Source of the DNA: CAZMGB01 sp964565775
Lineage (GTDB): Bacteria; Chloroflexota; Dehalococcoidia; DSTF01; JALHUB01
Length of the DNA stretch: 64,000 nt
Assembly (NCBI GenBank): GCA_964565775.1
Contig: CAZMGB010000002.1
Span: 1 to 64,000, forward strand
Direction: 5' to 3'
Shown in pieces: positions 32,772 through 39,987 of this stretch. The notes beneath the pieces are model-generated. The model had not been told where the DNA came from. It ran no database searches and was given only the letters and a program-made list of their open reading frames with translations. A program made the position numbers and the translations under genes. The first letter of the stretch is position 1. Each line of letters begins with the position of its first letter.

Positions 32772-33992
32772 ATGGCTACCGTCGTTCAGAAGTACGGAGG
32801 CAGCTCCCTAGCCGACGCCGACAAGATCCGCAACGTCGCCCGTCGCATCGCCAAGCGCAAGGCAGAGGGCAACGACATGGTGGTGGTGGTCTCCGCCATG
32901 GGCAAGACCACCGACCAGCTCATCGACCTGGCGCACCAGATAAGCGAGATGCCTTTGGACCGGGAGATGGACGTCCTCGTCTCGACCGGGGAGGTGGTCT
33001 CCAGCAGCTTGATGGCCATGGCCCTGCGCGAGCTGGGCCACGAGGCGATCAGCCTCACGGGTGCCCAGGTGGGCATGAGGACGGACAGCGTCCACAGCCG
33101 CGCCCGCATCCTGTCGCTCGAGCCTGAGAGGGTGCATCAGGAGCTGAAGCGCGGCCGCATCGCCATCGTGGCGGGCTTCCAGGGGATATCGGAGGAGATG
33201 GACGTCACGACCCTGGGCCGGGGCGGCTCCGATACGACCGCCGTCGCCCTCGCCGCCGCCCTGCACGCAGAGGTCTGCGAGATCTACACAGACGTGGACG
33301 GCATCTACACGACGGACCCCCGCGTCGAGCCCGCGGCCCGCAAGCTGGAGGAGATCGGCTACGAGGAGATGCTGGAGCTGGCGAGCGTGGGCGCAAAGGT
33401 CATGCACGCACGCGCCGTCGAGCTGGGGTCCGTGTACAACATGCCGATCCTGGTGGCGTCCAGCTTCAAAGAGGAGCCAGGCACACTCATTCACGGAGGG
33501 GTTTCCATGGAACAGTTCAAGAAGGTACGAGGAATCGCCCAGGACCTGGACGTTGCCAAGATCACGGTTCGCGGTGTGCCGGACCGCCCCGGCATCGCCG
33601 CCGCCATCTTCGATCCCCTGGCCGAGGCCAGCCTCTCGGTCGACACCATCGTCCAGAACGCGAGCGTCGAGAACCTGACGGACCTCACCTTCACGGTCGG
33701 CCGCAACGACCTGCCGAAGGCGATGCCCATCGTCGAATCAGTCGCGAAGGAGATCGGCGCCAAGGGAGTCGTCAAGGACGCCAAGCTGGGCAAGGTGAGC
33801 ATCGTCGGGACGGGCATGCAGTCGGCGCCGGGCTACGCCTCGCGCATGTTCCACACCCTCTCCGACGAGAAGATCAACATCGAGATGATCTCAACGAGCG
33901 AGATCCGTGTCACCTGCATCGTCCACGAGGATCGGGTGCCGGACGCCGTGCGGGCGCTGCACAAGGCGTTCGCCCTCGACAAGCCGGAGTAG
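32772..33992 (+). CDS. lysC: Aspartate kinase
   Basis: A 406-aa aspartokinase, first step of lysine, threonine and methionine synthesis. It starts MATVVQKYGGSSLADADKIRNVARRI (KYGGSS nucleotide motif), with FQGISEEMDVTTLGRGGSDTTAVALAAALHAEVCEIYTDVDG. It ends in two ACT domains (ITVRGVPDRPGIAAAIFDPLAEA and VSIVGTGMQSAPGYASRMFHTLSDEKINIEMISTSEIR), so feedback regulation by lysine and/or threonine is expected. It uses the thrB promoter or a short promoter in the 76-nt gap, which also contains a hairpin (CCTGCCC/GGGCAGG). Confidence 0.97.
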   Translation: MATVVQKYGGSSLADADKIRNVARRIAKRKAEGNDMVVVVSAMGKTTDQLIDLAHQISEMPLDREMDVLVSTGEVVSSSLMAMALRELGHEAISLTGAQVGMRTDSVHSRARILSLEPERVHQELKRGRIAIVAGFQGISEEMDVTTLGRGGSDTTAVALAAALHAEVCEIYTDVDGIYTTDPRVEPAARKLEEIGYEEMLELASVGAKVMHARAVELGSVYNMPILVASSFKEEPGTLIHGGVSMEQFKKVRGIAQDLDVAKITVRGVPDRPGIAAAIFDPLAEASLSVDTIVQNASVENLTDLTFTVGRNDLPKAMPIVESVAKEIGAKGVVKDAKLGKVSIVGTGMQSAPGYASRMFHTLSDEKINIEMISTSEIRVTCIVHEDRVPDAVRALHKAFALDKPE

Positions 33993-34069
33993 GAGCCCGC
34001 AGCCGCAGGCCCATCGCGAGCCCTCACGGACAGACGACGCCGCCAGCGGGGGCGCCGTGCAAGATCACC

Positions 34070-34095
34070 GAAGGCCAGGCTTAGGCCTGGCCTTC
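34070..34095. terminator. Palindrome between lysC and the NifU-like gene
   Basis: Arms GAAGGCCAGGC and GCCTGGCCTTC around TTAG, the second copy of the palindrome at 30171. It lies between convergent genes and could terminate both. Confidence 0.6.
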
Positions 34096-34118
34096 ACGGT
34101 GCTTCCGTGGACCCTCGC

Positions 34119-34397
34119 TTACTTCATCTCCGGGAAATCGAAGTCGTCTGCAGCGACGCCCTCAACGGCGGTCACCTCGGGCACCAGTTCCTCCAGAATC
34201 CGCTCGATGCCCCCCTTCAGGGTCATCATGCTCATCGGGCAACCGACGCAGGCGCCGGTGAGCTGGATGCGGGCGACGCCCGCAGGCGTCACCTCGACCA
34301 GCGAGACGTCGCCGCCATGCGACTGGATGTAAGGGCGGACCTGGTCCAGGATGAGTCCTACCTTCTGCTCGGTTGCCTCAACATCAAGCTTGGCCAT
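34119..34397 (-). CDS. NifU-like C-terminal domain protein
   Basis: A 92-aa Fe-S scaffold/carrier-type protein from ATG 34397 (GGAGGAGG upstream). The sequence is the NifU C-terminal/Nfu domain: KVGLILDQVRPYIQSHGGDVSLVEVTPAGVARIQLTGACVGCPMSMMTLKGGIERIL, with the CxxC pair in CVGCP. It probably carries a 4Fe-4S cluster to apo-proteins. It is a single gene; the fluoride-controlled cluster lies upstream on the same strand but separated by 211 nt. Confidence 0.92.
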   Translation of the reverse strand: MAKLDVEATEQKVGLILDQVRPYIQSHGGDVSLVEVTPAGVARIQLTGACVGCPMSMMTLKGGIERILEELVPEVTAVEGVAADDFDFPEMK

Positions 34398-34608
34398 AGC
34401 GCCTCCTCCGAAGAGAATGTCCACCCCCGCATCCCGTCAACACCATGCTAGCATCTGCCCTTTCGCAGGGTCAAACCGGACCCCCGAACAAAGCCGCTGA
34501 CATCGAGATAAACGGCTGCCTCTGAGGCGCGTCGCTGGTTCGTTATGGGGTGGCCCTGAATTGCCTTTGCGAGCAACGGCTCGTTGGCGGCCAGCAGCGA
34601 TGCCGAGG

Positions 34609-35994
34609 TCATCTGCCAACGGCAGCAGTCAGTGGCTCCGCTCCCTTCGCTTCGGACGGTAGCGGCCTCCCCAGCAACCATCGCACGCGACGGTAGACGG
34701 CCAGGAATGCCGGCGTTTCTGGGTATTCAAATGACACCGATAGTTCAGGGGCGCGTCGGCCCGCTGGTGAAAAGAACTTGAGGCGGCAGCCGACCAGGGA
34801 ATGCATGAACTCCATAGTGGAGATGTCGGCGGCGCGGACGCGTCCTCCGCCCGCCGGCCCGCTTGCAACTATCTGGTGTCCCTCTAGGCGCACCCAGTCG
34901 CCGGCACGACTGCGAGCCTCGCAGAGTTCCATGCTCGGTCCCTTCTCTTCCTCGCGGTAGAGGCGCCTCACGGCGTGTCCGGGTGCCGAAAACCTAGCCA
35001 GCACAGAATGAACCTCCTGCAGGGCATCGCGGTGGGCGGGGGGAAAGACGATGGAGAAGTGTTCGACCCCCGACAGCGCCTGCACTGCGACTTCGAGGAC
35101 AGCGCGGCCGGCATCAGCCCTCAGCCTAGCGGCCGATATCCTCTCGACCGCCGTGCTCCGGGCGATGTATCCCCAGTGGACCATCGTGGCGCCAGGCGGA
35201 ATGGCGTCGACCATGAACAGCATCTGGCGGTCAGTGACTATGAGCAGACCCTCCGGCAAGGGTCGGCGCAGCAGGACGCCCCAACGAGGACCTGGTGGAC
35301 GGAACGGTGGCCTGTCCACGAACGCGAGGATGCGCTCGTCGTCCAGGAGCTCGTCCTCCACATACTTCCGGAATCTAGTGGGGAGGCTGGCCACCATCCT
35401 TTCAGCCCAGGTGTGGGGTTCGGCGTAGAGGGAGTCGTCGCGCCGCCACTCGCCGGGCTGGGCCTTCCAGGCGGCCCCGTATCGCAAGGCGCGCTCGCGG
35501 GCCCGGTGCCCCGCGTAATCGTTCCGTCCGTCCGCCAGCAGGCGGCTCGCGTCGTCCACATCGAGGCACTTCACCTTCGTGGAAGGCCGCCAGCCAAGAA
35601 GACCCGCGCCCGCCCCCAGAGCTGCTTGGAGCAGGTCTTCCCGGGCTTGCTGGAGGCCACCTTCCGCCGCACTGAAGACGAGGGCGTGTCGGGTCCCATC
35701 AGCGGTCCGACCCTCCAGCGCTCCTTCCACGCGGGCGCGCACCACGCAGCCGCGAAATGTCGGGAGGCCCGTGAAGACTAGAGCCTGAAGCGGAGTGCCA
35801 CCGCTGCCCCACGCTCCCCACACCTCGCCCACCTCGGCGACCGACTCCGCCGCGCGGACCACCCCGCGCAGGCGCACGAGCTTCAGGCGCTCGTCGTACA
35901 CGTAGTCATTGTAGGCGCCTCTGGGCTTATGCACCACCACGTCCGCTGTATTTCGGCGGCGGTCATCGTTCCTCCTTTTGCTCAGCGTACTCAC
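34609..35994 (-). CDS. Degenerate pyrophosphatase-like domain fused to a PH-like domain
   Basis: A 461-aa protein, GTG start at 35994 overlapping the preceding stop (GTGA). Residues about 19-170 align by eye with family I inorganic pyrophosphatases: KPRGAYNDYVYDERLKLVRLRG, LQALVFTGLPTFRGCVVRARVEGALEG and KVKCLDVDDASRLL correspond to the PPase order. The catalytic DGDPxD is replaced by GGTPLQ, so activity is unlikely. The C-terminal half (about 200-455) looks like a bacterial PH domain (LLDDERILAFVDRPPF, EGLLIVTDRQMLFMVD, VERISAARLRADAG), followed by a second beta-rich segment. It is the last gene of a fluoride-riboswitch operon. The domain calls are mine and untested. Confidence 0.65.
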   Translation of the reverse strand: MSTLSKRRNDDRRRNTADVVVHKPRGAYNDYVYDERLKLVRLRGVVRAAESVAEVGEVWGAWGSGGTPLQALVFTGLPTFRGCVVRARVEGALEGRTADGTRHALVFSAAEGGLQQAREDLLQAALGAGAGLLGWRPSTKVKCLDVDDASRLLADGRNDYAGHRARERALRYGAAWKAQPGEWRRDDSLYAEPHTWAERMVASLPTRFRKYVEDELLDDERILAFVDRPPFRPPGPRWGVLLRRPLPEGLLIVTDRQMLFMVDAIPPGATMVHWGYIARSTAVERISAARLRADAGRAVLEVAVQALSGVEHFSIVFPPAHRDALQEVHSVLARFSAPGHAVRRLYREEEKGPSMELCEARSRAGDWVRLEGHQIVASGPAGGGRVRAADISTMEFMHSLVGCRLKFFSPAGRRAPELSVSFEYPETPAFLAVYRRVRWLLGRPLPSEAKGAEPLTAAVGR

Positions 35995-36851
35995 CCCCTT
36001 GCCGCAGAGCCATCGCGTCTGAGAAGGCCCAGCGAATACAGTATCCGCACCGCATAGTAAGTATGCGCCAGCGTTTGAATGCCGATGATCGGGGCGCGCG
36101 CGAAGCCCCCCTGGGCCCTCTGACAGGCCAGAACGTGCGTAGTGGCTCGCGCGGCGAACCTCTGTGCTCCACCGCTCAGGGTCAACCCTTCCACCAGCCA
36201 GAAGACATGGTCCAGGAAGTACACGTCCCAGCGGTCCGCCCGCCGCTGCAAATAGAGACGGGCATCGTCGAGGAGAGGCTGTGATGCACCGAGCAGGTGC
36301 AGGATCACGCACGCGTAATACGTTGAAGCCAACGTTGCTCGGCGGCAGCCGAATCCCCCGTCCGGCTGACGAAAAAGGCTGAGGAACCGCTCAACGCGGT
36401 CCTCGCTCACGGCATAGCCCAGTCGGACTAGGACCCAGATGGCCTCGTAGGTGGCCTGAAGCTCGGAGAGGGATTCCACGTAGACGTTCTTGTAGGTTCC
36501 GAACCCGCCCAGGTCGTTCTCTGCTTTCGCTACCGCCTGTGCGCAGGGGCGCATGACAGCCAGGTCCTCGCCGAGTTCATCGAGCAAGCGGCAGAGTAGA
36601 TACGTCCCGTGTATGCCGGAAACGTTGCTGGGTGTATTACGCCACTCCTCGACCCAGCGGCGCACCCCCTGTGGGTCTTCAGGGTGGCGTCCAAGCAAGC
36701 GCAGGCTGGCGATCGCGAAGTAGGTGTCCCGAGCCGCGGCGGGCGCTACCCGGGCGAAGAAGTACCCCCCGTCGGCCACTCGACAGGATTCAACGTACTG
36801 CGCGACGCGAGGAGTCACGAGCGTGAGAAGCGACCGTTCAGCCGTAGCCAT
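35991..36851 (-). CDS. Alpha/alpha-toroid protein with prenyltransferase-type repeats
   Basis: A 286-aa protein built of repeats of the terpenoid-cyclase/prenyltransferase toroid: ADGGYFF, NDLGGFGTYKN, QPDGGFGCRRATLASTYYACVILHLLG and QGGFARAPIIGIQTLAHTYYAVRILYSLG. The repeats are typical of protein prenyltransferase beta subunits and squalene cyclases. I see no cyclase DxDD motif and no clear zinc-site triad, so the enzyme class is unknown. It is the second gene of the fluoride-riboswitch operon; 7 nt separate it from the coiled-coil gene, and its stop overlaps the next start. Confidence 0.72.
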   Translation of the reverse strand: MATAERSLLTLVTPRVAQYVESCRVADGGYFFARVAPAAARDTYFAIASLRLLGRHPEDPQGVRRWVEEWRNTPSNVSGIHGTYLLCRLLDELGEDLAVMRPCAQAVAKAENDLGGFGTYKNVYVESLSELQATYEAIWVLVRLGYAVSEDRVERFLSLFRQPDGGFGCRRATLASTYYACVILHLLGASQPLLDDARLYLQRRADRWDVYFLDHVFWLVEGLTLSGGAQRFAARATTHVLACQRAQGGFARAPIIGIQTLAHTYYAVRILYSLGLLRRDGSAARG

Positions 36852-36858
36852 GGCCGCG

Positions 36859-37449
36859 TCACCCTGAGGATCGAAGCCATCGGCCGCACAGGAGGCGCCG
36901 CAGTTGGGGCAGCCGCCGCGGGCGCGTGGCCGCCTCCCTCAACTCACCAGAGGCCGCCGGCGGCTGCCTCCCCCTCAGTTCGGCGTTCTCCCTTTCCAGC
37001 TCCGAGAGACGCTGTTTCAACGCCGCCTCGTCCCGACGGAAGAGGGTGAGGCGATACGTTGCCAGTTTGAGCTCGCCGCGGAGACCGGCTTCCCGCATGC
37101 TTAGAGCCTCGTTGTCCTGGCTCATTCGATACGCCCTAAACTTCAGGACGGCGGAGCGGCTGGACTCCTCCTGAACCTGTCGGAGCAAGCGGTTCAACTC
37201 CTCCTCTACTTGCTGGGGCAGGTCCGCGCGTTGAATCCGCGCGAGGGAAGCCTCTCCGTTGAGGAAGGCGAGCCCGTTACAGAACGCTATGAGGAGAGCC
37301 TCATCCTCGGTCCAGCCGTTGCGCTTGGCCAGCGCCGCCGCCTGCCGGTAGGTGTCCTCCAGCATGTCAAACTGTACCGTCTTCAGACAGACGCCCTCCT
37401 GAAGGCTCCGCCGCTCGGCTTCCCAGTCGTTGCTCATCCGCGACCCCAC
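36859..37449 (-). CDS. Coiled-coil protein, first gene after fluoride riboswitch A
   Basis: Up to 196 aa (GTG 37449; ATG 37437 gives 192 aa and is equally plausible). Residues 1-60 contain a helical, partly conserved-looking segment (QFDMLEDTYRQAAALAKRNGWTEDEALLIAFCNGLAFLNGE). About 75-155 is strongly heptad-like and charged (LPQQVEEELNRLLRQVQEE ... ALKQRLSELERENAELRG), and the tail is Arg-rich. I recognise no family. It sits 4 nt after the T run of a riboswitch terminator, so its expression depends on antitermination by fluoride. Confidence 0.62.
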   Translation of the reverse strand: MGSRMSNDWEAERRSLQEGVCLKTVQFDMLEDTYRQAAALAKRNGWTEDEALLIAFCNGLAFLNGEASLARIQRADLPQQVEEELNRLLRQVQEESSRSAVLKFRAYRMSQDNEALSMREAGLRGELKLATYRLTLFRRDEAALKQRLSELERENAELRGRQPPAASGELREAATRPRRLPQLRRLLCGRWLRSSG

Positions 37450-37452
37450 ATG

Positions 37453-37545
37453 AAAAAAGCTTCTACGGCCTTATGTCCGCAGAAGCTATCAGCCCTCGTC
37501 GGGCGGTGCCCCGGAAGGTCCGGGCGGGCGAGCTTCATCGCCCGC
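37453..37545 (-). ncRNA. Fluoride riboswitch (crcB motif), copy A, with terminator
   Basis: Read on the minus strand: P1 GGGCG/CGCCC closing the loop ATGAAGCT, an extra stem, then GCCC-GACGA-GGGC and TGATAGCTTCTGC. GAAGCT in the loop can form the pseudoknot with AGCTTC, as in the Thermotoga petrophila fluoride aptamer. The pseudoknot strand is also the 5' arm of a terminator (AGCTTCTGCGG with CCGTAGAAGCT, then TTTTTT at 37453-37458). Fluoride binding should free the polymerase to continue into the coiled-coil operon. Confidence 0.92.
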
Positions 37546-37559
37546 TTTTAACCGTCCCT

Positions 37560-37588
37560 ATACTACCATATCTTGGTCGTCGCCTCAA
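37560..37588 (-). promoter_or_regulatory. Promoter of riboswitch A operon
   Basis: On the minus strand: -35 TTGAGG (37583-37588), 17-bp spacer, -10 TAGTAT (37560-37565). The transcription start would fall near 37553, a few bases before the aptamer. Confidence 0.75.
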
Positions 37589-37632
37589 GCCGCGCCCGTC
37601 GCCCTGGCGGCAGCCATCAATCCCTGGTGGTT

Positions 37633-39066
37633 CTACACCGTTGTCCACGCTGTACGCCGGGCCGTTGTCTCGAATTCGGACTGGAATCCGATGTCCGCCG
37701 GATAAGACCCTGCCAGGATGTCGGCGGCGCGAAGCCAGGCTGTTTGCTCGCTCCCTCGCGGCTCATGCTGGAAGCGGTAATCGGACTTCCGGAAGAACTC
37801 CTTCAGCTCGGCATGGAGACACGAAAGCAGGTCACATTCCCCCCTGAGGATCACGACAGCAGCTTCAGGCGGGACCCGTTGAAGAACCAGGGGAAGGTGG
37901 GGAAGGCAGAACCTCGTTTGTGCCAGCCGGTCGGGCGCGGCCTTCTCCACGATTGCGAGCACGCTGCCAATGTTCTCGGAACGTTGCTGGCAGGCCGGGC
38001 AGGTCGTCTCCTTGACGATGTTCGCCCTCCAACGGCGGGGCTGTTGGACGAGTCGTTGCTCAATCGCTCGCGGTGCCCATTCCATAAGCTGCTGTGTGCC
38101 GGCCCCAGGAGCGTCCGCCAGAAGCACAGCCGCGTGCGGCCGACAGAACGCGTAGGCCTCACCCTCCAGCCGTGAGGCCTCGGCGGCGCGCACCGCCTGA
38201 CAGAGGAGACATTCTGCCAAGTGCAGCCGATCCCAGTCGGGTGGGTCCGCTGCGAGTTGGTGGGGCTGCGGCCGCATTGAGACAGCGTCGGCGAGTGTGC
38301 GGGCATCGGCCAGGAGTTCTCTGCTCATCGCAGGGAGAAAAGCGGAGCGGGTCGCCCGCGGGTAGCAAGCCAGGAAGAACTCGGCCGCTTGCGGGGGCTT
38401 GAGCCCGTCTCCGGCCCTGATGGCCTCTAGGTGTCGATGGAGCGCCTCCGCCAGGGATACAGCGAACCGGCCGGACGCGAGCGGGATAAGCATCAGGACG
38501 TGGGGGACACAGGTGTACTGGCCGACGGCCGCGACCTCCGGGTCGTCGCTGAAGCCCGCAAGGTCCCGGAGGGTCCACCTCTCCCAATCACAAAGGTATC
38601 TGCAGAACGGGCAATCGGTACGTGGGATGAAGGCACGGCGGATGCTGGCCCATCCGATGAGAAAGCGAGCGAAACCAATCCGGCGGTAAGTCTTGGCCCG
38701 CTCTAGGGCTTCACCGGCCAGGTGCCAATTGTAACCAGTCAAGACCTCGCATACAAAGCTCACCTGCCACTGATTCTCTGGCGCCAGCAGTAGCCGCGTG
38801 TGATTGATGCACAGACCCTGCGAGTCAACGAGCTTGCTGATCGTCGGGCCGTCAGAGTAGCTCTCCTCCAGGAACCAGAAGAGGGCACGGTCGAGGCCCC
38901 GCTGCTGAACAGCACAAACGAGGCACTGTCTACGCTCGATGGCCGACTCGAGCGCCAGCGCTGTGGAAATGCTAAGAAACTTCCGCTGCGCTGGAGGCAC
39001 GCTGCCCGCTCCGGTTGTCCTCTGATCGAGAATGGCCCGTGGATGGCTTGAGATGGCACGTGTCAT
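37633..39066 (-). CDS. Four-module Cys/His protein, DUF6062-like
   Basis: Up to 477 aa. Four repeats each carry a CxxC pair followed some 40-60 residues later by Cys-x-x-His: CLVC...CINH, CPFC...CVPH, CLLC...CRPH and CPAC...CLPH. This pattern resembles DUF6062 proteins and suggests four zinc-binding or thiol modules; function is unknown. The start is uncertain: ATG 39066 overlaps the phosphatase by 95 nt, and GTG 39000 overlaps by 29 nt. Both lack a strong Shine-Dalgarno. It is the second gene of the riboswitch B operon; riboswitch A's promoter lies just past its stop. Confidence 0.72.
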   Translation of the reverse strand: MTRAISSHPRAILDQRTTGAGSVPPAQRKFLSISTALALESAIERRQCLVCAVQQRGLDRALFWFLEESYSDGPTISKLVDSQGLCINHTRLLLAPENQWQVSFVCEVLTGYNWHLAGEALERAKTYRRIGFARFLIGWASIRRAFIPRTDCPFCRYLCDWERWTLRDLAGFSDDPEVAAVGQYTCVPHVLMLIPLASGRFAVSLAEALHRHLEAIRAGDGLKPPQAAEFFLACYPRATRSAFLPAMSRELLADARTLADAVSMRPQPHQLAADPPDWDRLHLAECLLCQAVRAAEASRLEGEAYAFCRPHAAVLLADAPGAGTQQLMEWAPRAIEQRLVQQPRRWRANIVKETTCPACQQRSENIGSVLAIVEKAAPDRLAQTRFCLPHLPLVLQRVPPEAAVVILRGECDLLSCLHAELKEFFRKSDYRFQHEPRGSEQTAWLRAADILAGSYPADIGFQSEFETTARRTAWTTV

Positions 39067-39670
39067 TGAGCGTCACGGCTCTCCACGCACGTGGCAACAT
39101 CTGGAAGACGCTGAACGCGGCCGGTGCGTGGGTGATGGTTCTGAACCGGCGGAGCGGGATGCTCAGAAAGCCACACGTAAGTCCCTGGCATATGACTTCA
39201 TGCGTAACCAGGCCAATGGTTTCGCCGGGGTAGCGGACTACAACCTCCCCCGCGAGACGTAAGGCATTCTCCACGTGCCAGGCGAGGCACCCGCCGCCGG
39301 GAAGCAACGCCCTTTCTGGGATTCGTTCCCACTCGCGGTACTGTCTGGGATAGGCGGTAGCAGCCTCGTCCGCGGTCAGCCCCTGCCAGTTGCCGAAGTC
39401 GAGGTCGATGAGCCGAGGCTCGACGACGGTAGGAAGACCGAAGGTCTTGCCGATAGCGTCCGCGGTGTGGAGCGCCCGCCGGAGAGGGCTGGTAAGGAGT
39501 TGCGTGATGTTGAACGACGCCTTCAGCCGGTGCGCAAGGGCCTCGACTTGAGCCCTGCCCACCCCATCAAGAGGGACATCTTCGTGGCCGCGGAAACGTC
39601 CCGCAGAATTGAGAATGGTCCGCCCGTGGCGGATCAGGATGAGCTGCGTGTCTGCCTGGCTTCCGCCCAT
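38972..39670 (-). CDS. Histidine phosphatase superfamily protein
   Basis: A 232-aa protein of the phosphoglycerate mutase/acid phosphatase type. LILIRHGRTILNSAGRFRGHEDVPLDGVGRAQ carries the RHG phospho-His motif. SPLRRALHTADAI and DLDFGNWQGLTADEA follow, and the second catalytic His is in GLVTHEVICQGL. The last 40 residues are a non-conserved tail. Members act on phospho-sugars, alpha-ribazole phosphate and others; the substrate is open. It is the first gene behind fluoride riboswitch B. The ATG is 19 nt after the terminator T run. Confidence 0.88.
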   Translation of the reverse strand: MGGSQADTQLILIRHGRTILNSAGRFRGHEDVPLDGVGRAQVEALAHRLKASFNITQLLTSPLRRALHTADAIGKTFGLPTVVEPRLIDLDFGNWQGLTADEAATAYPRQYREWERIPERALLPGGGCLAWHVENALRLAGEVVVRYPGETIGLVTHEVICQGLTCGFLSIPLRRFRTITHAPAAFSVFQMLPRAWRAVTLNDTCHLKPSTGHSRSEDNRSGQRASSAAEVS

Positions 39671-39688
39671 GTTGGCGACCCCACCACG

Positions 39689-39782
39689 AAAAACGGCCCC
39701 TACGCGTCTCTACGTAGAAGCCGTCAGCCTATTCAGGCGGTGCCCCGGGTCGCGCCCGGGCGGGCGAGCTTCATCGCCCCTT
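39689..39782 (-). ncRNA. Fluoride riboswitch (crcB motif), copy B, with terminator
   Basis: Minus strand: GGGCG, loop ATGAAGCT, CGCCC, an extra C/G-rich stem-loop, GCCT-GAAT-AGGC, TGACGGCTTCTAC. The loop GAAGCT can pair with GGCTTC (one G-U) to form the pseudoknot. The terminator is ACGGCTTCTACG paired with CGTAGGGGCCGT, then five T (39689-39693). The fold is the same as copy A with independent sequence changes in stems, which supports a conserved structure. Confidence 0.92.
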
Positions 39783-39795
39783 CGTCTTGAAGCGT

Positions 39796-39824
39796 ATTAT
39801 ACCAACACGGACTTGGCGCCGCAA
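39796..39824 (-). promoter_or_regulatory. Promoter of riboswitch B operon
   Basis: Minus strand: -35 TTGCGG (39819-39824), 17-bp spacer, consensus -10 TATAAT (39796-39801). The start would be near 39789, about 9 nt before the aptamer stem. Spacing matches the riboswitch A promoter. Confidence 0.8.
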
Positions 39825-39962
39825 CCAACGATTGTGCGGACCGGCTCGCTCAATTGCAGTGTGATTCTGCGGGTGCGTGGACAAGTGGGAATCAGGAGCC
39901 ACTGCCCCGAAAAAGAAACGTCAAATCGACATAAATGTTCGCATCTGACGCGAGGGGATGGC

Positions 39963-39968
39963 TATAAT
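39963..39968 (+). promoter_or_regulatory. -10 element for dnaE
   Basis: A consensus TATAAT lies 20 nt before the dnaE ATG, so the leader would be very short (about 12 nt). No good -35 is visible at 17 bp. A short leader agrees with the weak Shine-Dalgarno. Confidence 0.5.
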
Positions 39969-39987
39969 AGGGGCCAGAGCACCCCCG

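Noticed and set aside
35887..35966. ATG at 35966 with a perfect AAAGGAGG upstream, in a different frame from the PPase-like gene
   Set aside because: It opens only about 27 codons. The GTG at 35994 couples to the preceding stop and keeps the PPase-like domain intact, so the AAAGGAGG is probably coincidental.
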